Source of the DNA: Pedobacter faecalis
GTDB lineage: Bacteria > Bacteroidota > Bacteroidia > Sphingobacteriales > Sphingobacteriaceae
Reading direction: 5' to 3'
Assembly: GCF_030182585.1 (NCBI RefSeq)
Contig: NZ_JARXOW010000002.1
Location: 186,001-250,000 of the forward strand
Length of the DNA: 64,000 nt
The notes beneath the pieces are model-generated. The model was not told where the DNA came from. It ran no database searches and was given only the letters and a program-made list of their open reading frames with translations. Position 1 is the first letter of the stretch. Each line of letters begins with the position of its first letter. Of this stretch, positions 8,733 through 18,041 are shown in pieces. Position numbers and translations under genes: made by a program.

Positions 8733-9783
8733 TTGTGATATTTTTGACCTGCGTTTCGAATGTCCAGTTGCTAATGACGAGTTCTGAGTGTCTTCCCATC
8801 TCCTCTAAGGTTTTCCTGCAGCTTAGCAGTCGATGAAGTTTATGTTTCAGATCAGACAAATCGTTACTTCTAAAAATGTTACCGTTCTTCCGGCTTACCA
8901 GGTCGGAACACGCGCCAACGGTATCAGACGCGAGTATTGCTCTTCCTGCTGCCATCGCTTCGTTGATCGCAAGGCCCCAGGACTCACTTAAAGAGGGAAG
9001 ACAAAATAAGTCGCAGGCCTGGTACGCTCCGGGCATTTCACTTTGGTTTAAGAAGCCAGCAAAATGGATGTTTTGTCGCGATTCCGTTAACCGTATATAG
9101 TCTGACTGGAGCTTTCCGCTGCCTGCCAGGATAAGGTGAGCGTCAGTAAGGTTTAGCTCGGTGAAAGCACGGATAAGCAACTGTACATTCTTAGTTCTTG
9201 TGAACTTTCCAGCGTATAGCACTACGGTATCAGACATAGCTATTCCAAGTTTTTTTCTGAGGCAAGGTGACTCGCTTGGTTCCCTGAAGCGTAGGTTGTC
9301 AACTGCATGTGGCGCGAATCGTAGTTGTTTCTCGGTTAACCAGTATCTTATGAAGTATGCCTTATTAGCGCTTCCCACATAAAAAGCCATGTCCACGTGG
9401 CTGTATACCCAATTTAATACTTGCTTTCGCAATAGCTTCCGCAGTTTGCTTCTGGGCTCAATCAGGGTGGAGTCTCCCCTGAACAATATTGATGAATCCT
9501 TATAAAAGAACCGCAAGACCCTTAAATGGAAGAGGTATGACCAGCCATATAGGAGTAAAAAGTCGGGATTAAAGGCCTTAATTTTCTTGATGGAAGACGT
9601 AAATTCATACTGATAGCCGTCCAGCAGGGGTATATCCCAACGTATTTCCCGCCCGAACGCGGTGTCGTATGCATTCCGTTCTTTGCTGGTATAAAACACT
9701 TTCGTTTCAAATTGCTTCGCAAGCAGCGCAAATACAGGCGCATAATATTGTATGGGATGGCTGCATATTATTGCTAGTCTCAT
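8719..9783 (-). CDS. GT4 family glycosyltransferase
   Basis: The 354-residue GT-B enzyme opens with RLAIICSHPIQYYAPVFALLA, a start found in many GT4/GT1 enzymes of surface polysaccharide loci. The C-terminal domain starts at VVLYAGKFTRTKNVQLLIRAF (about residue 189) and carries the donor-site motif SLSESWGLAINEAMAAGRAI (about 265-284) with the two GT4 glutamates. It is cytoplasmic or membrane-attached and probably adds one residue of the repeat unit. It shares ATGA with the Wzt gene upstream, so translation is coupled. Confidence 0.9.
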   Translation of the reverse strand: MRLAIICSHPIQYYAPVFALLAKQFETKVFYTSKERNAYDTAFGREIRWDIPLLDGYQYEFTSSIKKIKAFNPDFLLLYGWSYLFHLRVLRFFYKDSSILFRGDSTLIEPRSKLRKLLRKQVLNWVYSHVDMAFYVGSANKAYFIRYWLTEKQLRFAPHAVDNLRFREPSESPCLRKKLGIAMSDTVVLYAGKFTRTKNVQLLIRAFTELNLTDAHLILAGSGKLQSDYIRLTESRQNIHFAGFLNQSEMPGAYQACDLFCLPSLSESWGLAINEAMAAGRAILASDTVGACSDLVSRKNGNIFRSNDLSDLKHKLHRLLSCRKTLEEMGRHSELVISNWTFETQVKNITNVLQ

Positions 9784-10514
9784 TGTCTAATGATTTCTCC
9801 TTTATCTAGTGTGAGTTGTCTGTCGCAGATCGACTGTATATGGTCATTGTGGCCAACAAGAATAATTGTGCATCCCTTGCGAGCAAGGTCTTTCAGCTTG
9901 TTCGCTGCTTTCTCGCGGAATGCTGCGTCGCTTGCCGACAATATTTCATCTGCTATTAATATGTTTGGTTCGAGGTGTGTCGCAGCCGAGAAGGCGAGTC
10001 TTGCGTACATGCCCGAGGAGTATTTTTTCATGGGTGTGTTGAGGTACTCGGAAATGTCCGCAAAATCGCAGACTTCTGATATGCACTTGTTGATCGAGAT
10101 TTTGTTTAACCCTAACATAGCGCCATACAGGTAGATGTTTTCCAGCGCGCCTAATTCCGGATGGAATGGCGCACCGCCCTCCATCATGGGTATAACGCGG
10201 CCTCTTCCGATCACGGATCCCGATGTAGGTGTTGTTATCTTACTGATGATTTTCAGAAGTGTACTCTTTCCTGCACCATTACCGCCGCAGATTGCCAGGG
10301 TTTCACCCTTTTGAATTTGGAAAGAGACGCCTCTGAGTGCCCAGTGTACTTCAGCCGGAAAATTTTTTGTGGCTGATGTGGAGCGTGAATAGCCGCGTTC
10401 AAGCAGTTTTCTGTACCATGCTTTTAAGTCATTGCCCAGGGTTCTGGAATTTATCTGGCCGGTATAGTATACCTTTGACAGGTTGCTTACATGTATAGCT
10501 GTATCCCTGTTCAT
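9780..10514 (-). CDS. ABC polysaccharide exporter, ATP-binding subunit (Wzt-like)
   Basis: The 244-residue nucleotide-binding protein has Walker A GGNGAGKST at residues 77-85, the ABC signature in the polysaccharide-exporter form KYSSGM (164-169), Walker B ILIADE (185-190), and a switch histidine in VGHN near 220. It lacks the extra C-terminal carbohydrate-binding domain of long Wzt proteins such as E. coli O9a Wzt, so it should export undecorated or lipid-capped chains like capsule-type or TagH-like exporters. The first ~55 residues (LGNDLKAWYRKLLERG) form the N-terminal extension common to this subgroup. It shares ATGA with the permease gene upstream. Confidence 0.93.
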   Translation of the reverse strand: MNRDTAIHVSNLSKVYYTGQINSRTLGNDLKAWYRKLLERGYSRSTSATKNFPAEVHWALRGVSFQIQKGETLAICGGNGAGKSTLLKIISKITTPTSGSVIGRGRVIPMMEGGAPFHPELGALENIYLYGAMLGLNKISINKCISEVCDFADISEYLNTPMKKYSSGMYARLAFSAATHLEPNILIADEILSASDAAFREKAANKLKDLARKGCTIILVGHNDHIQSICDRQLTLDKGEIIRQ

Positions 10515-11362
10515 ATCACGTCGACAGATTTTTGCTCCGACCGGATAAACAGATAGACTCCCGTCACTAAAAGAATGCCTGCACAGGTAGCAGCAACTAG
10601 TAGTTGAGATATGTTAAGTACTCCCTTATTCAACAGGATACATCTGAAGCTTTCTATAACAGCGGTCATTGGATTGGCGACGATGAACAAGTAAAGTTGC
10701 TTGGGTGCTATTGATAGCGGATAAATGACGGTTGTGGTGTACATCATCAACTGGGTGATGAATGCTGCAAGCAGGGCCAGATCGCGATACTTCGACGTGA
10801 ACGCAGCAAGGACAAGACCAAAACCTACACTGTGTATAATGAGCACCAGGAGTACTAACGGCAAGATGACCCAATATTTATGCAAATGAATGTTATAGCT
10901 TCCGACGACTAAAACGAGGGCTATCAAGAGTGCGAACTGGATAGCGAACCTAAACATCAGGGCAATGGAAATACTTACAGGCACGACCAGTTTCGGAAAA
11001 TATATCTTAGCAAATAAGATGTTGTTATCCCTCAGTGAAGATGAAACCTTATGTGTGCATTCAGAGAAGTAGTTCCACAAGATAACCCCTGTAAAATAGA
11101 AAAGCGGTTTTGGAATGGCGTCGGTCGGCACTTTGACCACCTGACCAAAAACTAGTGCATATACTCCAGTGGTAAGTATTGGCTGAACGATCAACCACAT
11201 AGGGCCAAGCACAGTTTGCCGGTAAAATGCGGTTACATCTCTAATGGCAAGTTGAAGAACGAGATGGCGGCACCTCCAAAGTGCCGCTACTTGCGATTTA
11301 CAGGAAGCTTTTTTGTCGTCGACTATCCACACGCTATGGTTATCTTCCATCATGATTCGCAT
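10511..11362 (-). CDS. ABC polysaccharide exporter, permease subunit (Wzm-like)
   Basis: The 283-residue ABC-2 type membrane protein has a cytoplasmic N-terminus of about 60 residues, including the amphipathic LAIRDVTAFYRQTVLGPMWLIVQPI motif diagnostic of Wzm/KpsM/TagG permeases, followed by six hydrophobic segments. Two subunits with the ATPase encoded next form a channel that moves polysaccharide or its lipid-linked precursor across the inner membrane. It overlaps the upstream GT4 by 13 bp and the ATPase gene by 4 bp. Confidence 0.93.
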   Translation of the reverse strand: MRIMMEDNHSVWIVDDKKASCKSQVAALWRCRHLVLQLAIRDVTAFYRQTVLGPMWLIVQPILTTGVYALVFGQVVKVPTDAIPKPLFYFTGVILWNYFSECTHKVSSSLRDNNILFAKIYFPKLVVPVSISIALMFRFAIQFALLIALVLVVGSYNIHLHKYWVILPLVLLVLIIHSVGFGLVLAAFTSKYRDLALLAAFITQLMMYTTTVIYPLSIAPKQLYLFIVANPMTAVIESFRCILLNKGVLNISQLLVAATCAGILLVTGVYLFIRSEQKSVDVI

Positions 11363-12450
11363 TGCTCCAGAGATTGCTGAATTTTAGTTCGGTATTTTTC
11401 ATAGTTGAATTCATTAAGTGCTAACGACTGTTGCTGATATTTGCGCTGTCTGTTTAGAGGATTTGCCAGACTATTCTTCACGGAATTGTGTAGCGCACGA
11501 GGGTCTGAGGCATCAACCGTTAGGCCTAAATGCCCATAGATGAGGGCCTCTCTGCTGCCGTCAGCATCTCCGGCTATCACCATGCAGCCGCTGACCGCCG
11601 CTTCGGTAAACACCATTCCAAATCCTTCTTTTGTACTTGGCATAATGAAAAGGTCAGCCAGCAGGTAATGGTCAACGAGTTCAGCCTCATCAATCTGTTC
11701 CATCAAATGAACGCAATTGCTCAGGTTAAGTGCTGCTATGGTTTTACGCAATCGGATGCTTTCGGAGCGGTTAGTTCTTCCTGCAATGAAATAATGCAGC
11801 TCAGGAATCTCTTTTTTAAGGCCTGGGATAAGATTAATAACCCGTTCATAACCTTTTTCACGGTCATGTGTGTTTTTTCTGCAAAGTGTAAACATTATTC
11901 GGGCGTCATGTGGCAGGTTGTACCTGCGCAGCAGATAAACAGGCTTTTTGAAGTCTCTGGGTAGCTGCCAGAAAGGATCTAGACAGAGATGGATGGTATT
12001 AATTTTGACAAGACCATGTTTGTCCCGCAGCACTTTATTTGTATAGTCACTTACTGCCCATATGTTAACATGCTTCCTCAAAAAGTACCTCTTCCACCAT
12101 GGCATAGCTCTCCATACTTCTGTTCCGTGTGCAACCAGGACAATTTTAAGCTTAACATTGAAAATTTTTAACAGGAGGGCGAAAGCAATCAGGTGGATAT
12201 GATTAACGATCAGGACTTTAGTCGTGGACTTCAGAATTCGAAATACAAAGCTGAGTTTTCTGCCATTGAAGCCTGTAAAGTGTTCCGGCTCAATATACCT
12301 TTGATCAAGATCTCCGTCATATAAAGAGTACATCTTAAACTCAGATTGGTAGATGTCCTGTAAAGATTTTGCAAGTATCCGGCCCGACCGTTGGATGCCT
12401 CCATTGTCGCTAAAGGTTCTAAGGGTGAGAAGCAGGCAGGAAGATTTCAT
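11350..12450 (-). CDS. GT4 family glycosyltransferase
   Basis: The 366-residue GT-B enzyme starts LLLTLRTFSDNGGIQRSGRIL, the GT4 N-terminal loop with the Gly-Gly pair. LVAHGTEVWRAMPWWKR at about residues 106-122 matches the acceptor-domain HGxE region, and PSTKEGFGMVFTEAAVSGCMV (about 273-293) is the donor-binding E-x7-E motif. It lies directly (0 bp) downstream of the BY-kinase gene and overlaps the Wzm gene by 13 bp. Sugar specificity cannot be read from sequence. Confidence 0.9.
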   Translation of the reverse strand: MKSSCLLLTLRTFSDNGGIQRSGRILAKSLQDIYQSEFKMYSLYDGDLDQRYIEPEHFTGFNGRKLSFVFRILKSTTKVLIVNHIHLIAFALLLKIFNVKLKIVLVAHGTEVWRAMPWWKRYFLRKHVNIWAVSDYTNKVLRDKHGLVKINTIHLCLDPFWQLPRDFKKPVYLLRRYNLPHDARIMFTLCRKNTHDREKGYERVINLIPGLKKEIPELHYFIAGRTNRSESIRLRKTIAALNLSNCVHLMEQIDEAELVDHYLLADLFIMPSTKEGFGMVFTEAAVSGCMVIAGDADGSREALIYGHLGLTVDASDPRALHNSVKNSLANPLNRQRKYQQQSLALNEFNYEKYRTKIQQSLEQCES

Positions 12451-14724
12451 CTAATTATTATCTTGATTGTTGTAATAGGACATGTATAACTTGTCCCGCT
12501 TATGTTCGTTTAGCACCAGATATAAATTCGGAACTGGGGTATTGGTTTGTAATGCGCCCATGGTCGCGGAGAGGTTTTTTCTTGAAACGCCATATCGTAA
12601 AATAAAGAGGTTGATGTCTGAGTATTGTATCAGTTCAGCACTGTCGGCCACCAGTCCGGTAGGAGCACTGTCAATGATCATATAATCATAGTGCTCTTTG
12701 AGATGGTCGAGTACGTCGCGCATCTCTTTACTGTGCAATAACTCCGCTGGGTTTGGGGGCAGCGGTCCGGAATCGATAAAATCTAAATTTCCAATTTTTG
12801 TCGCGGAAATGATTTCATTCAATCCCACCTGTTTGGACAGAAACTGACTCAGTCCAATGGTCCTCTGGGATTTCAGCATTTGGCTAAGGCCAGGCCTTCT
12901 TAAGTCGGCCGATACAAGCAGGACCTTTTTATTGATTAGCGTTAGCGCAACAGCGAGATTGGCCGCTACAAAAGATTTCCCTTCTCCGGATATTTCGGAG
13001 GTAACGCAAATGATCTTATTGGGCTTATTCGGACAAAGGAAGTTTATTCGGCTTCTAAGCATACGAAATGATTCCGCAGTAGCCGAGCGCGGGTCATCAT
13101 AAACCGGCAGTATATGGGCAGATGGCAGGCTCGCCGTATATTTTTGAATGGTGGAGAGAACAGGTACATCAGTAAGCTCCTCTATATTGTCGCCCTGTAG
13201 CAGATAGGGCGTTTTGCTTATATGGAAGATGAATAAGACTCCCATGGCACAGCTTGTTAGTGCGGCAAGAGTGTATACTCTAGCCGGCACAGGGAAGCTG
13301 GCTTCTGCTGGCGCCACAGCCTTGTCCACGATAAATGCCCCTGGTACTACCGCTGCCCCTGAGATTTCTGCCTCTAAGTTTTTTTCCAGGAGATAGTCAT
13401 GAATCTTCTTGTTTACCTCAAATTTCGATTCCAGCGAGTTTAAACGGCGTTCAATTCCAGGGAATCGGCTTGAGTAATCTTGCAGGCTGTCAAGCTGGTA
13501 GTCTATCAACCTTAATAGCCCGTCAATATGATGCTTCTGGGTGTTGACCTTTGAGGTTATCGCTTTTTTACAGAACAGTATTTGCTCGTCGATATTTTTT
13601 ACTGCAGGAGCTGAGGGCCGTTGAACGGTTAAAAGAGTTTGTCTCTTTTGAAGTAAATCGTTGTGCTGAGAAAACAGGTGTTTAAGTTGTTCGTCTGCTA
13701 TAGCTTCAAGCCCGTAGCTCACAATTCCATTGCTGTCGGGCGACGACAATCTAAGGCCAAGTTCTGCTATAGAAAGTCTGTTCATCCTTAAAGTTTGTCT
13801 ATGTGTATTGAGTGCAGACAATTGCTCGTTTTGTTCGTTTAAAGTAGAACTTATTGTTTTAATTCTTTGGTTCTCCTTGTATTTCTGAACTGATGCGCCC
13901 GAGTTTGATGTTTTTTGGTCAATATCTCCTAAGATCTGCGTCAGGAATGCCTTTGACTGGTTGATTGAGCGTGTTCGCTGTGCCTTATCAAAGGTCAGGT
14001 AACTCTCGAGAACGGCATTGAGTGCATCTTTGGCAAATTCAGGATCGGGATCCCGTATTTGTAAATTTATCATGTTACCGTTTTGCACATCATTTACATG
14101 CAGAGCGCTTGTTATCCGCTGCGCCAATGCCATAGGGCTGATAAACCTGAAGACGCAAGTGGTGGGACTGTTGCCATTCTTTCTTATTGTGAACTGCAAT
14201 CCGGCAAGCCGGATTTTTTCGCCGAACTGATAGGTGCCTGAAGACCGGAGCTGCCCCAATTGCCAAGTTAGATGGTATTTGTTGCTATGCCCTATTCTTG
14301 AAAATACAAATTCATTGCGTGGCAGGCTGGCCGGGAGCTTGCCCACGGAAATTTTTAAGGGCTCGTGCGGATAAGTCTCTTGAAGGCGGAATTTATCTCT
14401 TGTCAAAAAAGCCACTTTATAGTCCAGGGATGCTAAAGCCATTGTTAACACTGTCCGCGACTTAAGTATTAATCGCTCAGATTCCGTCCTGTTAACCCGA
14501 TCATAAAAGTTCCTCACCTGAAGCAATTCGGATAATTCGTAACGCCGGTCCTCCAGCTTAATGGAAGCTGAAGCTATATAAATTGGCTCTGCAAGCCATA
14601 AAAATATTCGCGCTGCAAAAAGCCCGGCTGTCAAAAACCCAATAAGCCAAAGTCTTTGGCGTAGCACCATTTTAAATACTTCAGCATAATCCAAAGATGA
14701 GTTCGATGAGTTTCTGCTGTGCAT
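12451..14724 (-). CDS. polysaccharide copolymerase / BY-type tyrosine kinase (Wzc-like)
   Basis: The 757-residue protein is the first gene of the polysaccharide operon. It has TM1 at about 25-47, a Wzz-type periplasmic domain, a coiled-coil region (260-450), TM2 at about 482-502, and a cytoplasmic kinase. The kinase shows Walker A SEISGEGKS (576-584), Walker A' VLLVSADLRRP (601-611), where the usual DAD is SAD, and Walker B YMIIDSAP (681-688). The C-terminus has only three tyrosines (747, 750, 751) as a minimal autophosphorylation cluster. Wzc-type kinases control chain length and export of Wzy-dependent capsules, so their presence beside an ABC exporter is notable. The long AT-rich leader (14725-14835) probably holds the operon promoter. 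Confidence 0.93.
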   Translation of the reverse strand: MHSRNSSNSSLDYAEVFKMVLRQRLWLIGFLTAGLFAARIFLWLAEPIYIASASIKLEDRRYELSELLQVRNFYDRVNRTESERLILKSRTVLTMALASLDYKVAFLTRDKFRLQETYPHEPLKISVGKLPASLPRNEFVFSRIGHSNKYHLTWQLGQLRSSGTYQFGEKIRLAGLQFTIRKNGNSPTTCVFRFISPMALAQRITSALHVNDVQNGNMINLQIRDPDPEFAKDALNAVLESYLTFDKAQRTRSINQSKAFLTQILGDIDQKTSNSGASVQKYKENQRIKTISSTLNEQNEQLSALNTHRQTLRMNRLSIAELGLRLSSPDSNGIVSYGLEAIADEQLKHLFSQHNDLLQKRQTLLTVQRPSAPAVKNIDEQILFCKKAITSKVNTQKHHIDGLLRLIDYQLDSLQDYSSRFPGIERRLNSLESKFEVNKKIHDYLLEKNLEAEISGAAVVPGAFIVDKAVAPAEASFPVPARVYTLAALTSCAMGVLFIFHISKTPYLLQGDNIEELTDVPVLSTIQKYTASLPSAHILPVYDDPRSATAESFRMLRSRINFLCPNKPNKIICVTSEISGEGKSFVAANLAVALTLINKKVLLVSADLRRPGLSQMLKSQRTIGLSQFLSKQVGLNEIISATKIGNLDFIDSGPLPPNPAELLHSKEMRDVLDHLKEHYDYMIIDSAPTGLVADSAELIQYSDINLFILRYGVSRKNLSATMGALQTNTPVPNLYLVLNEHKRDKLYMSYYNNQDNN

Positions 14725-14832
14725 ATCAATTTTTTGAGTGATTGTCGAGATTGTTGTAGTGTGTCACAGTGTATTTAAATTTAATTATAAATTTTTATAA
14801 GAAAATATAAGTTTTATTAAAGAATATATTAT

Positions 14833-14849
14833 CATATTTGGCAAATATA
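14833..14849. promoter_or_regulatory. overlapping divergent -7 elements in a palindrome
   Basis: The 15-bp near-perfect palindrome ATATTTG-G-CAAATAT (14834-14848) contains a minus-strand TATATTTG (14849-14842), which would drive the polysaccharide operon. It also contains a plus-strand CATATTTG (14833-14840, one mismatch to TAnnTTTG), which would drive the GT2 gene starting at 14860. The two -7 elements are one base apart, so the two polymerases could not bind together. No clear -33 element was found for either. Confidence 0.45.
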
Positions 14850-14859
14850 AACTATTAAT

Positions 14860-15612
14860 ATGAAAGTGTCTATCGTGACGCCGGTTTTAAATTGTGTTGA
14901 ATTTATTGGTTTCGCTATTGCATCTGTAAAAGCGCAGAACCATCCTCACATGGAGCACATCATTATTGACGGCGGGTCAACAGATGGGACAATAGGTCTT
15001 GTTCATTCCTTAGCAGGATCAGACATCAAGTTTATTTCAAGGGCAGATTCAAGTATGTATGAGGCAATTAACTATGGGCTTGATGTTGCTGAAGGCGATG
15101 TAATCGGCATTTTAAATGCCGACGATTTTTATGCTTCTCCAGATATAATATCAACTGTTGTCAAAACGATTCGTGACACAGGCGTCCTGGCAGTTTATGG
15201 AAATTTAAACGTTGTATGCAGGCGCGACCCGGTCAGGATAACGCGGAAGTGGACTTCTTCGCGTTTTCAATTTGGTCGTATGAGACGAGGCTGGATGCCT
15301 CCGCACCCGACCGTATTTATTCAGCGCAGATTGATTGGTTCCGGGGCACGTTACTCACTCAACTGCGGCTCGAGTGCTGATTACGACTTTCTCCTTAGGC
15401 TGTTTTTGAACATTCAACCAGCCCCGGCGTATGTCGATAAGTTATTCGTTTGTATGCGGAACGGGGGCATAAGTAACGGTTCTATGAAAAAGGCGTATCA
15501 TTCTTTGATGAACGATTATAAAATCATCAGGCGAAATGGGTTGAAGATGCCCTTTGCAATTTGCCTGGTTAAAAGATTGAGAAAGCTGGATCAGTTTTTA
15601 ATTATGGATTGA
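14860..15612 (+). CDS. GT2 family glycosyltransferase
   Basis: The 250-residue GT-A enzyme starts KVSIVTPVLNCVEFIGFAIASVKAQ, has IIIDGGSTDGT at 34-44 and donor-site NADD at 86-89, and a downstream region with GWMPPHPTVFIQRRLI near 146-161. That region is typical of the WcaA/PGL-like GT2s that add early sugars of exopolysaccharide units. No membrane segment is visible. The gene is transcribed away from the polysaccharide operon from a shared promoter region, so it probably belongs to the same locus. A gap gene with its own promoter follows 51 bp later. Confidence 0.9.
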   Translation: MKVSIVTPVLNCVEFIGFAIASVKAQNHPHMEHIIIDGGSTDGTIGLVHSLAGSDIKFISRADSSMYEAINYGLDVAEGDVIGILNADDFYASPDIISTVVKTIRDTGVLAVYGNLNVVCRRDPVRITRKWTSSRFQFGRMRRGWMPPHPTVFIQRRLIGSGARYSLNCGSSADYDFLLRLFLNIQPAPAYVDKLFVCMRNGGISNGSMKKAYHSLMNDYKIIRRNGLKMPFAICLVKRLRKLDQFLIMD

Positions 15613-15638
15613 GCTCACAGGCAATAATTCAGATTATG

Positions 15639-15646
15639 TACCTTTG
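15639..15646 (+). promoter_or_regulatory. -7 promoter element for gap
   Basis: TACCTTTG matches TAnnTTTG and lies 17 bases before the gap ATG at 15664. No -33 TTG was seen at 19-21 bp spacing. Confidence 0.45.
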
Positions 15647-15663
15647 CATTCTAAACGAGTTTG

Positions 15664-16653
15664 ATGAACATAGCGATAAACGGATTTGGCCGGATAGGCC
15701 GTATTTTTCTCCGTGCGGCATTGGAGCGAGGTATTAATGTTGTAGCCATAAACGATGTAGGAGAGCTCGAAACGCTCGCGCACCTGTTTAAGTATGATAG
15801 TGTTCATCGTGGATTCAAGGGGTCCGTTGATATTGTAAAGGGCGGCTTTCTGATCGATGGAAAGAAGATTTCAGTATTTCATGAAAGTAAACCTGACTTG
15901 TTACCCTGGCGGGAACTCGATATTGATATTGTTGTAGAGGCCACGGGCCGGTTTGCCTCAAGAGAAGGCGGACAGATGCATATTAATGCCGGTGCCAAAC
16001 AGGTTGTGTTGTCAGCGCCTTCGTCAGATAGGCAAGTACCTACAGTGGTTTTGGGAGTTAATGATCATCGTGTTGACCTAACTGCGCCAATACTTTCCAA
16101 TGCTTCATGTACGACCAATAACGTAGCGCCTATGGTGAAAATACTGGACGAGCTGTGGGGCATCTCAGATGGATATATAACAACTGTGCATTCTATGACC
16201 GGCGATCAGAATCTGCATGATGCGAGTCACAAAGACCTCAGGCGAGCCCGTGCAGCATCAGCTTCTATAATACCGACCACCACTGGCGCTGCGAAGGCTA
16301 TTACCGCGATATTTCCTCACCTGACCGATAAACTGGGCGGCGCAGGTATTCGTGTGCCTGTCCTTAACGGTTCATTAACCGACTTTACCTGTATTCTTAA
16401 ATCTACAGCTTCGGTTCCGGAAATAAATGAAGCTTTTAGGCTTGCCGCAGCTGGCGAATTGAAAGGTATTCTTCAGTATACAGCCGATCCTATTGTTTCG
16501 GTAGATATATTAGATAATACGCATTCCTGTATATTCGATGCGGGCCTCACTTCTATAGTAGGGGATCTTGTGAAAGTCGTAGGTTGGTACGACAATGAAT
16601 CGGGTTACTCTGCCCGGTTGGCCGACCTGATTCTTAAGATGATCAATAATTAA
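15664..16653 (+). CDS. gap: glyceraldehyde-3-phosphate dehydrogenase paralog (type I)
   Basis: The 329-residue enzyme has the Rossmann start [12 protein letters not shown], catalytic Cys149 in SNASCTTNN and His176 in TTVHSMT, the canonical positions. The active-site segment reads ASCTTNN rather than the usual ASCTTNC, and the segment after the cofactor strand (INDVGELETLAHLF) differs from the gapA copy at 54390-55388. The two copies are therefore distinct paralogs and may differ in cofactor or direction. ATG 15664 is preferred over the TTG at 15661, which immediately precedes it in frame. It is followed 74 bp later by pgk, the next glycolytic step. Confidence 0.93.
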   Translation: MNIAINGFGRIGRIFLRAALERGINVVAINDVGELETLAHLFKYDSVHRGFKGSVDIVKGGFLIDGKKISVFHESKPDLLPWRELDIDIVVEATGRFASREGGQMHINAGAKQVVLSAPSSDRQVPTVVLGVNDHRVDLTAPILSNASCTTNNVAPMVKILDELWGISDGYITTVHSMTGDQNLHDASHKDLRRARAASASIIPTTTGAAKAITAIFPHLTDKLGGAGIRVPVLNGSLTDFTCILKSTASVPEINEAFRLAAAGELKGILQYTADPIVSVDILDNTHSCIFDAGLTSIVGDLVKVVGWYDNESGYSARLADLILKMINN

Positions 16654-16688
16654 TTAAAGAAACTGTACTCACATCCGGCCAGGCTCCT

Positions 16689-16696
16689 TATATTTG
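16689..16696 (+). promoter_or_regulatory. -7 promoter element for pgk
   Basis: TATATTTG matches TAnnTTTG, 31 bases before the pgk ATG at 16728. pgk can therefore be transcribed independently of gap. Confidence 0.5.
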
Positions 16697-16727
16697 GTGA
16701 TCTCATTAATAACTATTAACAACCTTT

Positions 16728-17915
16728 ATGAAAACTATTGATCAATTTGATTTTAAGGATAAAAAAGCGCTTATCCGCGTCGACTTTAATGTGCCTCTGG
16801 ATAGCGACTTCAATATAACCGACGACAAACGTATGCGTGCGGCGATCCCTACGATCAATAAAATAATCGATGACGGAGGAAGCGTTATTCTGATGTCTCA
16901 CCTTGGTCGGCCAAAAGGCGGCCCGGAAGATAAATTTTCGCTTAAACATATCGTTGGTGATCTTTCCAGGATGCTTGGGAAGGAAGTCTCGTTTGCTTCA
17001 GACTGTATAGGCGACCAAGCTATTGAAGCTTCTAAAAATCTGACGCCTGGTGGAGTGCTTCTGCTTGAGAACCTTCGTTTTTACAAAGAAGAAGAGAAAG
17101 GCGACAGAGCCTTCGCTGAAAAATTGTCTTTACTTGGTGACGTTTACGTTAATGATGCTTTTGGTACGGCTCATCGTGCTCATGCCTCAACGGCAGTTAT
17201 TGCCGAGTTTTTTGCAGAAAAATACTTTGGCTACCTAATGGCAGAGGAGGTGAAAAACGCAGAGAAAGTCATTAATGGGGCAGATAAGCCATTCACTGCA
17301 ATTATGGGTGGTGCTAAGGTTTCGGATAAGATCCTGCTTATTGAAAACCTTTTGGAAAAAGTGGACAATCTGATCATTGGCGGTGGTATGGCTTACACTT
17401 TTGCGAAAGCTCAGGGTGGAGAAATAGGTACTTCGTTGCTGGAGGAAGACCGTATGCAACTTTGTCTGGAATTACTCGAAAAGGCTAAGACAAAAGGTGT
17501 TAAATTATATTTGCCTGTAGATACGGTGATAGCGGATAGGTTTGATAATGATGCGGCCCGCGATGTAGTCGAGAGCGGGAAAATTCCTCAAGATTGGATG
17601 GGGTTAGATATTGGTCCTAAGACTGCTGAATTATTTTCGGAAGTGATCCAAAGTTCAAAAACCCTCCTGTGGAATGGCCCGATGGGCGTCTTTGAAATGG
17701 CAAACTTTGAGCAAGGTACTCGTGCAGTAGCAGAGGCTGTGGTTTCGGCAACAAAAGCAGGAGCTTTTTCATTAATAGGAGGCGGAGACTCCGCTGCGGC
17801 GATTGCTAAATTTAACCTCGAAGAAGAAGTAAGTTATGTTTCGACCGGAGGGGGTGCTTTACTGGAGTATATGGAGGGTAAAGAACTGCCTGGTGTCAAA
17901 GCAATAAATGAATAA
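16728..17915 (+). CDS. pgk: phosphoglycerate kinase
   Basis: The 395-residue glycolytic enzyme transfers phosphate between 1,3-bisphosphoglycerate and ADP. It shows the signature [13 protein letters not shown] (residues 12-24), the substrate-binding SHLGRPKGG near 64-72, ENLRF near 113, GGAKVSDKI near 196 and the nucleotide-site GGGDSAAAI near 354-362. Length and both lobes are normal. It is separated from mraZ by a strong terminator at 17938. Confidence 0.97.
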   Translation: MKTIDQFDFKDKKALIRVDFNVPLDSDFNITDDKRMRAAIPTINKIIDDGGSVILMSHLGRPKGGPEDKFSLKHIVGDLSRMLGKEVSFASDCIGDQAIEASKNLTPGGVLLLENLRFYKEEEKGDRAFAEKLSLLGDVYVNDAFGTAHRAHASTAVIAEFFAEKYFGYLMAEEVKNAEKVINGADKPFTAIMGGAKVSDKILLIENLLEKVDNLIIGGGMAYTFAKAQGGEIGTSLLEEDRMQLCLELLEKAKTKGVKLYLPVDTVIADRFDNDAARDVVESGKIPQDWMGLDIGPKTAELFSEVIQSSKTLLWNGPMGVFEMANFEQGTRAVAEAVVSATKAGAFSLIGGGDSAAAIAKFNLEEEVSYVSTGGGALLEYMEGKELPGVKAINE

Positions 17916-17937
17916 TTTAGTGTACATAACACTGCTA

Positions 17938-17971
17938 AACGCTCCGGTCTACAGACCGGAGCGTTTTTTTT
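17938..17971 (+). terminator. rho-independent terminator after pgk
   Basis: Stem AACGCTCCGGTCT/AGACCGGAGCGTT (17938-17950/17953-17965) is followed by TTTTTTT. It isolates the gap-pgk unit from the dcw cluster. Confidence 0.92.
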
Positions 17972-18041
17972 AAGTCACTTTTTCCCACGTTATAAGCCTC
18001 GTAAAATGACATTTTTGATTGCATTTGGGGGCTTTTGATTT

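Noticed and set aside
4230..14724. Sorting-signal substrate (PEP-CTERM-like) near the exosortase
   Set aside because: None of the proteins in the window ends with a short motif, membrane helix and basic tail; the substrate must lie elsewhere if it exists.
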